Notes under the pieces: generated by a model
Databases searched by the model: none
Seen by the model: the letters and a program-made list of their open reading frames with translations, nothing else
What the model was told of the DNA's origin: nothing
In this document: positions 16,621-25,247 of the stretch, one piece after another
Layout of the letters: every line of letters starts with the position of its first letter
How positions within the stretch are numbered: position 1 is the first letter of the stretch
DNA from: Fimenecus sp045543095
Lineage (GTDB): Bacteria > Bacillota > Clostridia > Oscillospirales > Acutalibacteraceae
Length of the DNA: 64,000 nucleotides
Assembly: GCA_045543095.1 (NCBI GenBank)
Contig: JAZQMC010000010.1
Coordinates: 1 to 64,000 of the forward strand
Direction: 5' to 3'
Program-made: the position numbers and the translations under genes

Positions 16621-16646
16621 GTAGGGTACGCCGACTCGGCGTACCG
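16621..16646. repeat. GTAGGG-type palindromic repeat
   Basis: GTAGGGTACGCCGA is followed by the complementary arm CGGCGTACC. It lies in the 242-bp gap between prs and the mannosidase, which otherwise holds only AT-rich sequence with a weak relative of the MITE end (16520-16540). Confidence 0.7.
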
Positions 16647-16674
16647 TTTGTCGTTTTATTGCACACTTTGAAAC

Positions 16675-16700
16675 GGGCTGCCGAGGTCGTCAGCCCCTAC
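16675..16700. repeat. GTAGGG-type palindromic repeat, inverse orientation
   Basis: GGGCTGCCGAGG / CGTCAGCCC followed by CTAC, five bases before the mannosidase stop. It may act as its terminator, though the T-run is short. Confidence 0.7.
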
Positions 16701-16704
16701 ATTT

Positions 16705-19700
16705 TTATTTCTCAATTTTGAGAGTTATAATTTCATACGGCTTGAAGTTTACTGTTACTGTATTGTCAGTTACATTTAATTCTTCAATATTATTTTCGAG
16801 CATATCGCAGAGATATGCTTTTTTAATATCAAAACCGAATGAAATTGTGGCGGTTGCACGCTTATTGTAATATTCACATCCGCGAAGAATGATTGAATCG
16901 CTGTCTTCTGCTTTCTTTGCAGTTTCAAAGATTACATTATCGCAGTCAACTGTGAAGAGTGAATATTCTGTTGGAAGATTACCCTCACCGCCTTTGACAA
17001 CAAGCATAGGAATGTTAAGGTCATAAGCCTTTTGAATTGTGCCTGCTTCACGGTAATCGTTTGCGTGGGGATAGAGTGAGTATGTAAAGCGGTGCTCACA
17101 TTTATCGGCATCGGGGTCTGGGAAAGTACCGCATTTAAGCATAGTAAGAGTCATTACGCCGTCGTGGATTGCGTGACCGTATTTGCAATCGTTCATCAAA
17201 CTCACGCCGTAGCCGTATTCTGACAAATCACAATACTTATGAGCACAAACCTCAAAACGTGCTGCGTCCCAGCTTGTATTTTTATGAGTTGGTCTTTCAA
17301 CAGAGCCGAACTGAATGTCATAGGTTGCCTTATTTGTATTCACATCAACAGGGAACGCCGTTTTGAGAATTAAGTGTGACTCTTTCCAATCAATGAAGTT
17401 GTCAAAATCAATTTTGTCGACATTGTTATAGAGAAAAATGCTCTGAATGATTGTGCTGTTCTTGAACTTCTTTGTAATCTTAAGGCCTGCACGCTCGCCC
17501 TCGTTAATAATTTCTACATTTTCAACTTGGTCAACTTCCCAATGCTTTTCAGTATAATAACTACTCATTTCCCAGTTATCGTATTCTCTTGGGTAGTCCT
17601 CATAAGCGGTTAGCACATTACCGCGTTGACCTTTTTTAAGAACTTCGCGGTTATTTCTCTTATCAAAGATGCTTGTGAATGTGCCTTTTTCGTCAAGAGT
17701 TAAACGGAAGAAATCATTTTCAATTGAGTTTTCTGTCACCTGAACTCTTGATGGTTCACCTTTAAGCGTTACTGCCTTGTAACCTTTAGGTGCAACATTC
17801 TCCACATAATACCACTTGCCGTCAACCTCAACTGCACTACTATTAGCGAATGAATGAGGATTGAAAACAACATAATCGGCAGTTACATTTTCTGCGATTG
17901 ATTTTGTTGCACTATCAATTGCACCATTACCCACTTGTGCGATATTTGCGTAATCAATATCTGAAACCTCATAGACCTCATGAATTGATGAGCCCGGAAT
18001 AATGTCGTGGAACTGATTAAGAAGCACGGTTTCCCAAGCATTTTGCAAATCTTCTTTACGATATTTATAGCCGTTTAAATGCTCCGCGATAAGTGACAGA
18101 CTTTCTGCACGCTGAAGCATAAATTCAGATTTGCGGTTATTCTTTTTATTCTTTGCCTGTGAGGTGTATGTACCGCGGTGGAATTCAAGATAGAGTTCAC
18201 CGTTCCAATGAGGAATTTTAGGGTTATTCTCGGTCTTTGATTTTATATCGTCAAAAAACTCGCCCGCAAATGCCATTTTGGGTGTTGAGGTACCGGGGAT
18301 ACCATGCTTTAAGCGGTCAAAGCTTTCTAAATCTTTACGGATTGGTCCGCCACCGCCATCACCGAAACCGAATGTAATAAGCACATTGTCATACAAATCC
18401 TTTTGTTGATAACGGTCATAAGCACCGCGAAGCTGATTTGCATTGAGTTTTGCGTTATATGTAACATTTGTTGCGGGCTCAACTCCTCTCACCTTATCCT
18501 GTGCAGTCATAAAGTGAGTGAAAACAGGAGTATTGTCAATGCCGTGCCAAATAAATGTATCATAGGGCATTTTATTCATTTCGTTCCAACCGATTTTTGA
18601 GGTTACGAATTTATCGACACCGCATTTCTGCAAAATCTGCGGAAGTGCCGCTGAATAGCCGAAAACGTCGGGCAACCACAAAATTTTACTGTCAACGCCA
18701 AACTCATTCTTCATAAAGCGTTTGCCGTAAAGGAACTGACGAACAAGGCTTTCACCACTGCAAAGGTTACAGTCAGCTTCAACCCACATACCGCCCTCAA
18801 CTTCCCAGCGACCCTGCTTTACCATTTCTTTAACTTCTTCATAAAGCTCGGGGCTTTCTTCTTTAAGGTATTTATAAAGCTGTGGCTGGCTTGACATAAA
18901 CTTATATTCGGGGTATTTCTTCATAAGTGCTAACACTGTCGAGAATGAGCGAAGAACCTTTTCGCGAGTTTGTGCAAGTGTCCATTCCCAAGCCACGTCA
19001 ATATGAGTATGACCTATGCAGAACGCGTGCACTTCACCCTCGCAACAATATTTGCCGTAGAATTCAGTTTGAAGATAGTCAATAGCCTTGTCAAGTGATG
19101 CATAATATTCCTCTGAATACGGCTCACGCATATCAATAAAATTAAGCGCATTGTTAAGATGCTTTTTAATTTCAAAATAATTGCGTGAATTCTCGTCCTC
19201 AAAGGCTAAAATTTCAAAGGGAACTTTAATATCGTAGAAAAGCTTGCGAGTTTTCTCGTCAACAAGTTGAAGATTTGTGAGAAAATCCACCCATTCGTCG
19301 TGGATACTGCCCGAATAGGCATACAAATAGACCTTGTGAGTGCCCTCGGTTAAAAATACTTCGCGGTGATTTTTGTCGATACCCTGCTGTAATTTGCCGT
19401 CAACATAGGCGATAAACTGTGGGTTAATGTCACACCAACCAAGACGGGCATCACTTGCTACTGAAAGTTGAATTTCACCGTCTGTGAAATCTGCAGGCAC
19501 GGTGATTTCGTTATAAAACCACGCGTGCTTGTCCTTTTTACCGCCCCAACGGTCTTTATATGGTGTAAAAACGCGGAATGTGTCGTCAATTTCGGGTAAA
19601 TCGTTGCCGACTTTGTAATCACATTCCTTATAAAGAAAGTCGGTTATTGGGACATTCTTTTTGATTATAAGCTTCTCGAATTCTTCAAGAAACACGTTAA

Positions 19701-19728
19701 TTCTGTCTTCAATAAAATCCTTGTACAT
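16705..19728 (-). CDS. Alpha-mannosidase, glycoside hydrolase family 38
   Basis: A 1007-residue enzyme with no signal peptide, so it acts in the cytoplasm on imported oligosaccharides. The GH38 catalytic domain (about 230-510) shows GHTHIDVAWEW (H240, H242, D244), GGMWVEADCN and WLPDVFGYSAALPQ with nucleophile D354. These histidines and aspartates hold the catalytic zinc. The middle three-helix bundle (about 510-600) contains LNQFHDIIPGSSIHEVYE. The beta-rich C-terminal domains fill 620-1007, and a mannosidase-type N-terminal jelly-roll occupies 1-190. It follows folC by nine bases and is the last gene of the nadB-nadC-folC run, an unusual partner for cofactor genes. Confidence 0.93.
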   Translation of the reverse strand: MYKDFIEDRINVFLEEFEKLIIKKNVPITDFLYKECDYKVGNDLPEIDDTFRVFTPYKDRWGGKKDKHAWFYNEITVPADFTDGEIQLSVASDARLGWCDINPQFIAYVDGKLQQGIDKNHREVFLTEGTHKVYLYAYSGSIHDEWVDFLTNLQLVDEKTRKLFYDIKVPFEILAFEDENSRNYFEIKKHLNNALNFIDMREPYSEEYYASLDKAIDYLQTEFYGKYCCEGEVHAFCIGHTHIDVAWEWTLAQTREKVLRSFSTVLALMKKYPEYKFMSSQPQLYKYLKEESPELYEEVKEMVKQGRWEVEGGMWVEADCNLCSGESLVRQFLYGKRFMKNEFGVDSKILWLPDVFGYSAALPQILQKCGVDKFVTSKIGWNEMNKMPYDTFIWHGIDNTPVFTHFMTAQDKVRGVEPATNVTYNAKLNANQLRGAYDRYQQKDLYDNVLITFGFGDGGGGPIRKDLESFDRLKHGIPGTSTPKMAFAGEFFDDIKSKTENNPKIPHWNGELYLEFHRGTYTSQAKNKKNNRKSEFMLQRAESLSLIAEHLNGYKYRKEDLQNAWETVLLNQFHDIIPGSSIHEVYEVSDIDYANIAQVGNGAIDSATKSIAENVTADYVVFNPHSFANSSAVEVDGKWYYVENVAPKGYKAVTLKGEPSRVQVTENSIENDFFRLTLDEKGTFTSIFDKRNNREVLKKGQRGNVLTAYEDYPREYDNWEMSSYYTEKHWEVDQVENVEIINEGERAGLKITKKFKNSTIIQSIFLYNNVDKIDFDNFIDWKESHLILKTAFPVDVNTNKATYDIQFGSVERPTHKNTSWDAARFEVCAHKYCDLSEYGYGVSLMNDCKYGHAIHDGVMTLTMLKCGTFPDPDADKCEHRFTYSLYPHANDYREAGTIQKAYDLNIPMLVVKGGEGNLPTEYSLFTVDCDNVIFETAKKAEDSDSIILRGCEYYNKRATATISFGFDIKKAYLCDMLENNIEELNVTDNTVTVNFKPYEIITLKIEK

Positions 19729-19737
19729 AAGTTTCCC

Positions 19738-20985
19738 CTATTCCCCAAAAATGTCACTCATCATATAAAATGAGCCACAGACTAAAATTGTTTCGTCTTT
19801 TTCGGTGTTTGAAAGAATATATTTATAACCCTCTTTGGGGTTATCAATTACCTTGCAGTTTTCACAGTATTTTTCTGTGATTTTTTTAAGGTCTGTGCCG
19901 TTTAATGCTCTTGGATTAGACGGTGTTACGGTGATAATTGAATTGCAGAGTGGTGCGATTTTTGAAACATAGCCCTCCACATCCTTATCCGCCATAAGAC
20001 CTATAAGCATATTGATGTTTTTCACATTGTATTTTATAAGAAAATCGCGAAGTGCATTAGCACAACCCTCGTTATGACCGCCGTCACGGATAACAAGCGG
20101 ATTTTCCCCTATTATTTCCATTCGGGCAAGCATTTTTGTATTTTCAATGCCTTGGATAATTGCATTTTCGCTAATACCGAGCACCTTTGCACATTCGATT
20201 GCATTAACGGTATTTTCAATCTGATGATTACCCGTAAGCCTTGTTTTGTAATGATTGTTGCCATAATCGAACTCTGTACCGAAGATATTGTCGGCGGTGA
20301 GTTTTGCGGATTTAGGATTTGTGAAAATAAGCCTTGCACCCTTATCCTCGCAAGTTTTACGGATTACATTAAATGCATCAACTGTCTGATTAAGTGAAGT
20401 TATCACTCTTGTGCCTTGCTTGATTATTCCGCATTTTTCAAAGGCGATTTGTGAAATTGTATCGCCTAAAATCTTTGTGTGGTCAAGGGAAATTGATGTT
20501 ATCACAACCGCTTCGGGCTTTTTAATAACATTGGTTGCATCAAAGCGACCGCCAAGACCAACTTCCAAAACAACATATTCACATTCTGCCTTTACAAAAC
20601 AGAGAAACGCAGAAGCCGTTATTGCCTCAAATTCTGTGATTATTATATCTTGTTTATTTAATTCTTCAATTTTTTCGCGGACTTCTGTAACACATTCTGC
20701 AAATATGTTTTTGTCAACATTTTCGCCGTTTATCTGAATACGCTCGCAGAAATCAATAACATAGGGTGAAGTGAAAAGTCCTGTTTTTTTACCCTCTGCA
20801 ATGAGCATATTGGAAAGCATTGTTGAGGTTGAGCCTTTGCCGTTTGTACCCGCGATATGTACGGTTTTGAGTTCGTCTTGCGGGTTGCCGAGTAAATCCA
20901 ATAACATTGAAATTCGCTCAAGTCCCGGTTGAATACCAAAGGTTAAAAGTGAATGGATATATTCTACTGATTGATTAAAATTCAT
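19738..20985 (-). CDS. folC: Folylpolyglutamate synthase / dihydrofolate synthase
   Basis: A 415-residue Mur-ligase-family enzyme that adds glutamate to dihydropteroate and folates with ATP. The P-loop IAGTNGKGSTSTML is near residue 45, followed by TSPYVIDFCERIQINGE, VLEVGLGGRFDATN and SLDHTKILGDTISQIAFEKCGIIK. The ligase C-terminal domain holds the DGGHN motif (residues ~300). Its length and motif set are normal for the family. It starts four bases after the nadC stop and is probably co-transcribed with nadB-nadC. No folP or folE is in the window. Confidence 0.95.
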   Translation of the reverse strand: MNFNQSVEYIHSLLTFGIQPGLERISMLLDLLGNPQDELKTVHIAGTNGKGSTSTMLSNMLIAEGKKTGLFTSPYVIDFCERIQINGENVDKNIFAECVTEVREKIEELNKQDIIITEFEAITASAFLCFVKAECEYVVLEVGLGGRFDATNVIKKPEAVVITSISLDHTKILGDTISQIAFEKCGIIKQGTRVITSLNQTVDAFNVIRKTCEDKGARLIFTNPKSAKLTADNIFGTEFDYGNNHYKTRLTGNHQIENTVNAIECAKVLGISENAIIQGIENTKMLARMEIIGENPLVIRDGGHNEGCANALRDFLIKYNVKNINMLIGLMADKDVEGYVSKIAPLCNSIITVTPSNPRALNGTDLKKITEKYCENCKVIDNPKEGYKYILSNTEKDETILVCGSFYMMSDIFGE

Positions 20986-20989
20986 AAAT

Positions 20990-21826
20990 TTATCTCATTT
21001 TCATTGAAATATCAAATGCTTTTACAGAGTGTGTTAATGCACCGAGAGAGATAATATCAACACCTGTTTTAGCAACTTCTGCGATATTGTCGAGTGTAAT
21101 ATTGCCCGATGCCTCGGTTTTTGCTCTGCCGTCGATATATTTCACACATTCTGCCATTTGTTCATTGTTCATATTATCGAGCATAATAATGTCTGCACCC
21201 GCATCTACTGCTTCTTTTACCTCGTCAAAGTTGCGGGTTTCAACTTCGATTTTCACCATGTGACCAAGTTTAGAGCGAAGAATTTTAACTGCATTTGTAA
21301 TTCCGCCACCTGCGTCAATATGGTTATCTTTAAGCATTGCACCGTCGGAAAGGTTATAGCGGTGATTTTTACCGCCACCGCAAACTACGGCATATTTCTG
21401 TAATGCACGAAGTCCGGGGAGTGTTTTTCTTGTGTCTGTTACAGATGCGTTTGTGCCCTCGCAAAGTTTAACTGCTTTGTTTGTAGCAGTTGCGATACCT
21501 GACATATGCTGAATGATATTAAGTGCAGTTCTTTCACCTTTCAAAAGGCAAGCGGTTTTGCCGTTGAATTCAACGATAAAGTCCCCCGCTTTTACTTCGT
21601 CGCCGTCGTTTTTATGAACGGTATATGTGAAAGTATCATCAAGGAGTGTGAAAACTCGCATTGCAATATCAAGACCACATAAAATTCCGTCTGCCTTTGC
21701 CACAAAATATGAATCATTTCTCTGATTTTCAGGGATAAGATAGTCGGCAGAAACGTCGATATAGTTAATATCTTCACTGATAGCCTCTTTGATAAGGTTA
21801 TCTACATAAAACTGATTTAATTTCAT
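20990..21826 (-). CDS. nadC: Quinolinate phosphoribosyltransferase
   Basis: A 278-residue enzyme that joins quinolinate and PRPP to give nicotinate mononucleotide. It carries the family motifs ADGILCGLDIAMRVF, ERTALNIIQHMSGIAT, TRKTLPGLRALQKYAV, GGGKNHRYNLSDGAMLKDNHI and the barrel strand VETRNFDEV...DIIMLDNM. The start overlaps the nadB stop by four bases (ATGA), so the two are translationally coupled. PRPP from prs is its second substrate. Confidence 0.96.
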   Translation of the reverse strand: MKLNQFYVDNLIKEAISEDINYIDVSADYLIPENQRNDSYFVAKADGILCGLDIAMRVFTLLDDTFTYTVHKNDGDEVKAGDFIVEFNGKTACLLKGERTALNIIQHMSGIATATNKAVKLCEGTNASVTDTRKTLPGLRALQKYAVVCGGGKNHRYNLSDGAMLKDNHIDAGGGITNAVKILRSKLGHMVKIEVETRNFDEVKEAVDAGADIIMLDNMNNEQMAECVKYIDGRAKTEASGNITLDNIAEVAKTGVDIISLGALTHSVKAFDISMKMR

Positions 21827-23283
21827 TGGTCATTTGCCTCCTTGAGAATTATATAAGCCACAGTTGCAAGGCTTAATGCCTCACAGTAATCATTTGTAAT
21901 TTTGAATTTACCGTTTTTAAGTCGAGTGAGTATTTCGCGTACTCGTTTATATCCGTTTCGTACTGCGTCTTCATTAGCGGGCATTACGAAATATGAGCGT
22001 TGCATAATATTGCGAATTTCTGTACGGACGCCCTTTAAAAGCGGTGCACCGTCAAGGTCAATTTTTTCAACGGAAGTTTCTTTAACCTCGGGGTAACCCA
22101 TTTCTATGCAACGGACAATATCATCTGCACAGCGTTTGCCGAATACAAGGGCTTCTAAAAGGGAGTTACTTGCAAGTCGATTTTTGCCGTGAACTCCTGT
22201 ATTTGAGCATTCTCCAACTGCATAAAGTCGTGAAACTGTTGTGCGGGAATTAAGGTCAACTTCAATTCCGCCCATTAGATAATGCTGACAAGGGAAAATA
22301 GGAATTAAGTCTTTTGTAATATCCACATTATACTTTAAGCAACCCTTGTAAATACCGGGAAAACGGTTGAGAAGATATTCACGGTCACGATGAGTAATAT
22401 CAAGGTAAAAATTATTGCTACCTGTACGGCGAGATTCAATAATAATAGACTTTGAAACAACATCACGCGGGGCGAGTTCAAGTCTTTCGTCATAACGGTG
22501 CATAAAGCGTTCTTTATTGCAATTAAGAAGATATGCACCCTCACCACGAACAGCCTCGCTGATTAAAAACTGCTCTCTGCCGTCGGAGTTAAATGCTGTG
22601 GGGTGGAACTGAACATAACGCAAATCTTTAATGCGAGCACCTAACTCAAAGGCTAAACGGACACCGTCGCCCGTTGCAACGCTTGGGTTTGTTGTGTATT
22701 TATAAACACGGCCTATACCGCCGGTTGCAAGCACACAATAGCTTGAAAAGATTTCATCCTGACCGTCTTCGGTTAAGATATGTGCACAGATACCGCTTTT
22801 AACTCTTGTGAGTTTGAATACAGGTGAATTTTCTATTATTGTGATATTTTTGCGGGTTTGTGCTTCTGCCACCATTGCACGAACCATTTCTGCACCCGTT
22901 GTGTCTTTATGATGGACAATTCTTCTGCGACAATGCCCGCCCTCAAGGGTCATATTGAGTTCGCCGTCTTCTCTTTTATCAAATTCGACACCGTATTCGA
23001 TAATTTTGCGGACTTCGGCGGGACCTTCCTCCACAAGAGTTGTAACCGCGTCAATATCATTAGCGTGCTTGCCCGCAATCATAGTGTCGTTGATATGGAG
23101 TTCGTAACTGTCATTCTCTAAATCAAGAACTGCCGCAACACCGCCCTGAGCAAGTGACGAGTTTGAATCAGTATTGCTCTTTTTGGCAAGCATTATAATA
23201 TTTAAGTTTTCGGGTAATGAAAGTGCCGTATTAAGCCCTGCAACACCGCAACCGACTATAAGCACATCACATTTTTTTGACAT
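21823..23283 (-). CDS. nadB: L-aspartate oxidase
   Basis: A 486-residue flavoenzyme that oxidises aspartate to iminoaspartate, the first step of de novo NAD synthesis. The FAD-binding VGCGVAGLNTALSL loop is at the start, then SSLAQGGVAAVL, the HHKDTTGAEMVRAM segment, the succinate-dehydrogenase-like RFMHRYDERLELAPRDVVSKSI, and GVHGKNRLASNSLLEALVFG. In anaerobes fumarate is the likely electron acceptor. nadC is coupled downstream. The usual partner nadA (quinolinate synthase) is not in this window, so it must be elsewhere or the intermediate is handled otherwise. Confidence 0.95.
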   Translation of the reverse strand: MSKKCDVLIVGCGVAGLNTALSLPENLNIIMLAKKSNTDSNSSLAQGGVAAVLDLENDSYELHINDTMIAGKHANDIDAVTTLVEEGPAEVRKIIEYGVEFDKREDGELNMTLEGGHCRRRIVHHKDTTGAEMVRAMVAEAQTRKNITIIENSPVFKLTRVKSGICAHILTEDGQDEIFSSYCVLATGGIGRVYKYTTNPSVATGDGVRLAFELGARIKDLRYVQFHPTAFNSDGREQFLISEAVRGEGAYLLNCNKERFMHRYDERLELAPRDVVSKSIIIESRRTGSNNFYLDITHRDREYLLNRFPGIYKGCLKYNVDITKDLIPIFPCQHYLMGGIEVDLNSRTTVSRLYAVGECSNTGVHGKNRLASNSLLEALVFGKRCADDIVRCIEMGYPEVKETSVEKIDLDGAPLLKGVRTEIRNIMQRSYFVMPANEDAVRNGYKRVREILTRLKNGKFKITNDYCEALSLATVAYIILKEANDQ

Positions 23284-23404
23284 TTAACTTCATCTTCTTT
23301 CAAAAACGGAAAGCATTTGAGTAAACATAGTTATACATTTAATATCATAACACATATTTTATGAAAATAACAGATGTTTTTTAATATTTTTGATACGTTT
23401 TTTC

Positions 23405-23430
23405 GGGACGCCGAGGTCGTCGTCCCCTAC
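23405..23430. repeat. GTAGGG-type palindromic repeat
   Basis: GGGACGCCGAGG / CGTCGTCCC followed by CTAC. It is the first of three repeat units packed into 23405-23553, in the 355-bp gap between nadB and the SCIFF gene. Confidence 0.75.
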
Positions 23431-23437
23431 GAAGGTT

Positions 23438-23527
23438 GTGTCATTCTGAGGAGTGAAACGACGAAGAATCTCTGTCAATTAACATATCAACTTTGGTAGA
23501 GATTCTTCGCTACGCTCAGAATGACAC
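23438..23527. mobile_element. MITE-like inverted repeat element (TGTCATTCTGAG type)
   Basis: The 90-bp unit begins GTGTCATTCTGAG and ends with the complement CTCAGAATGACAC; the inner arms also pair through GAAGAATCTCT / AGAGATTCTTC. Elements with these ends are widespread in clostridial genomes and have no coding capacity. It abuts palindromic repeats on both sides. Confidence 0.7.
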
Positions 23528-23553
23528 GGACAGACGAGGACGTCTGTCCCTAC
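23528..23553. repeat. GTAGGG-type palindromic repeat (GACAGACG arms)
   Basis: GGACAGACG-AGGA-CGTCTGTCC followed by CTAC. The same arms recur at 49979-50004 and 58756-58777. Confidence 0.75.
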
Positions 23554-23566
23554 GCGAAATAATATC

Positions 23567-23595
23567 TTGACAGTCAATGTGCCTTGTGATATACT
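23567..23595 (+). promoter_or_regulatory. Promoter of the SCIFF unit
   Basis: TTGACA and TATACT are separated by 17 bases, giving a leader of about 37 bases before the SCIFF peptide. Confidence 0.85.
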
Positions 23596-23638
23596 TTTTT
23601 TGTAAATATTTGAAACTATTCAGATAGGAGATATTATC

Positions 23639-23788
23639 ATGGAAAGAATCAGAACTATTGAAACAAGAGATTTAAAAGAAAGTGCAGTTAAGGGCGGTTG
23701 TGGCGAATGCCAGACATCTTGCCAGTCAGCTTGCAAAACATCTTGCGGTGTTGCTAATCAGCAGTGCGAAAATGTTGAAAGCAAATAA
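23639..23788 (+). CDS. scfA: SCIFF ranthipeptide precursor (six cysteines in forty-five)
   Basis: A 49-residue peptide, too short for usual gene-calling cut-offs. Residues 19-36 read GGCGECQTSCQSACKTSC and are followed by GVANQQCEN, the highly conserved SCIFF core with cysteines at 21, 24, 28, 32, 36 and 43. SCIFF peptides are RiPP precursors in which a radical SAM enzyme links a cysteine sulphur to the carbon chain of another residue (thioether). The maturase gene begins 72 bases downstream. AGATAGGAG precedes the ATG and a good promoter lies at 23567. The residue after Cys36 is Gly where I recall Thr in characterised SCIFF peptides. The biological role of mature SCIFF is not settled; a quorum-sensing-like role has been proposed. 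Confidence 0.95.
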   Translation: MERIRTIETRDLKESAVKGGCGECQTSCQSACKTSCGVANQQCENVESK

Positions 23789-23860
23789 GTTTTAGAAAAT
23801 CTATTGCAGAAAGCAGGTAATGCGTTTGTATTACCTGTTTTTTATTGAGAAGGATAATTT

Positions 23861-25234
23861 ATGGTACATCAATATAAATTAAACGGATATAACATTGTGC
23901 TTGATACCTGCAGTGGCTCTGTGCATGTGGTTGACGAAGTTGCTTATGACATTATCTCAATGTATAAAGAGAAAACCGCTGAAGAAATCACAGAATATAT
24001 CCTTAATACATATAAAGACGAAAATTTAAGCGAAAATGATGTTCTTGAATGTCTTGGCGATGTAAAAAGCCTTGAAGATGCGGGTAAACTTTACACACCC
24101 GACACTTATGAGGGAATGGCATTTGATTTCAAGAACAGAAATACTGTGATTAAGGCACTTTGTCTTCACGTGGCTCACACTTGTAATCTCAACTGTGAAT
24201 ACTGCTTTGCAAGTCAGGGTAAATACCACGGTGAGCGTGCCTTAATGAGTTTTGAGGTTGGTAAGCGTGCACTCGATTTTCTTATTGAAAATTCAGGCAC
24301 TCGCCGTAACCTTGAGGTTGACTTTTTCGGCGGTGAGCCTTTAATGAACTGGGATGTTGTTAAAGAATTAGTTTCTTATGCTCGCGTGCAAGAGAAAATC
24401 CACAACAAGAATTTTCGTTTTACTCTCACCACAAACGGCATACTCATTGACGATGATGTTATTGATTTCTGTAACAAGGAAATGAGTAATGTTGTTTTAA
24501 GCCTTGACGGAAGACCCGAGATTCACGACAGACTCCGCAAGGACTATCAAGGTCGCGGAAGTTATGACATAATTGTTCCCAAATTTCAAGAGTTTGTTAA
24601 GCGTCGCGGTGATAAAAATTACTATATGCGTGGAACTTTCACCCACAATAATGTGGACTTTACAAATGACATTTTCCACATGGCAGATTTAGGCTTTACC
24701 GAACTTAGTATGGAGCCTGTTGTATGCTCACCCGATGATGCCTCTGCTTTGACCGAAAGTGATTTGCCGATTCTTTTTGAGCAATACGAAATTCTTGCAA
24801 AAGAAATGATTAAGCGTAAAAAAGCGGGCAATGGTTTTACATTCTACCACTATATGCTTGATTTAACACACGGTCCTTGCATTTACAAGAGAATTTCGGG
24901 TTGCGGTTCGGGTACTGAATATATGGCGGTTACTCCCACAGGTGAGCTTTACCCCTGTCATCAGTTTGTTGGCGACACAAAATACTTACTCGGCAACATC
25001 TGGGACGGTGTTACAAACAAGGAAATTCAGAATGAATTCAAACTCTGTAATGCTTATGCACGCAAGGAATGTGACGACTGCTGGGCAAAGCTTTATTGCT
25101 CGGGCGGTTGTGCGGCAAACTCATATCACGCATCGGGAAAAATTACAGGTATTTACGAATACGGCTGTGAACTTTTCAAGAAGCGTATTGAATGTGCAGT
25201 AATGATTCAAGTGGCAGAAGCAGAAGAAAAATAA
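23861..25234 (+). CDS. scfB: Radical SAM/SPASM SCIFF maturase
   Basis: A 457-residue thioether-forming maturase. The N-terminal 90 residues form a peptide-recognition (RRE-like) domain. The radical SAM cluster motif CNLNCEYCF is at about residues 108-116, followed by FFGGEPLMNWD. The C-terminal SPASM region has auxiliary-cluster cysteines in YPCHQFVGD, CNAYARKECDDCWAKLYCSGGC and YEYGCELF. It installs the crosslink in the SCIFF peptide directly upstream. GAGAAGGA precedes the ATG. Each turnover makes 5'-deoxyadenosine, the proposed substrate of the salvage operon at 5.6-8.7 kb. Confidence 0.94.
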   Translation: MVHQYKLNGYNIVLDTCSGSVHVVDEVAYDIISMYKEKTAEEITEYILNTYKDENLSENDVLECLGDVKSLEDAGKLYTPDTYEGMAFDFKNRNTVIKALCLHVAHTCNLNCEYCFASQGKYHGERALMSFEVGKRALDFLIENSGTRRNLEVDFFGGEPLMNWDVVKELVSYARVQEKIHNKNFRFTLTTNGILIDDDVIDFCNKEMSNVVLSLDGRPEIHDRLRKDYQGRGSYDIIVPKFQEFVKRRGDKNYYMRGTFTHNNVDFTNDIFHMADLGFTELSMEPVVCSPDDASALTESDLPILFEQYEILAKEMIKRKKAGNGFTFYHYMLDLTHGPCIYKRISGCGSGTEYMAVTPTGELYPCHQFVGDTKYLLGNIWDGVTNKEIQNEFKLCNAYARKECDDCWAKLYCSGGCAANSYHASGKITGIYEYGCELFKKRIECAVMIQVAEAEEK

Positions 25235-25247
25235 AAGGAAAATACAA

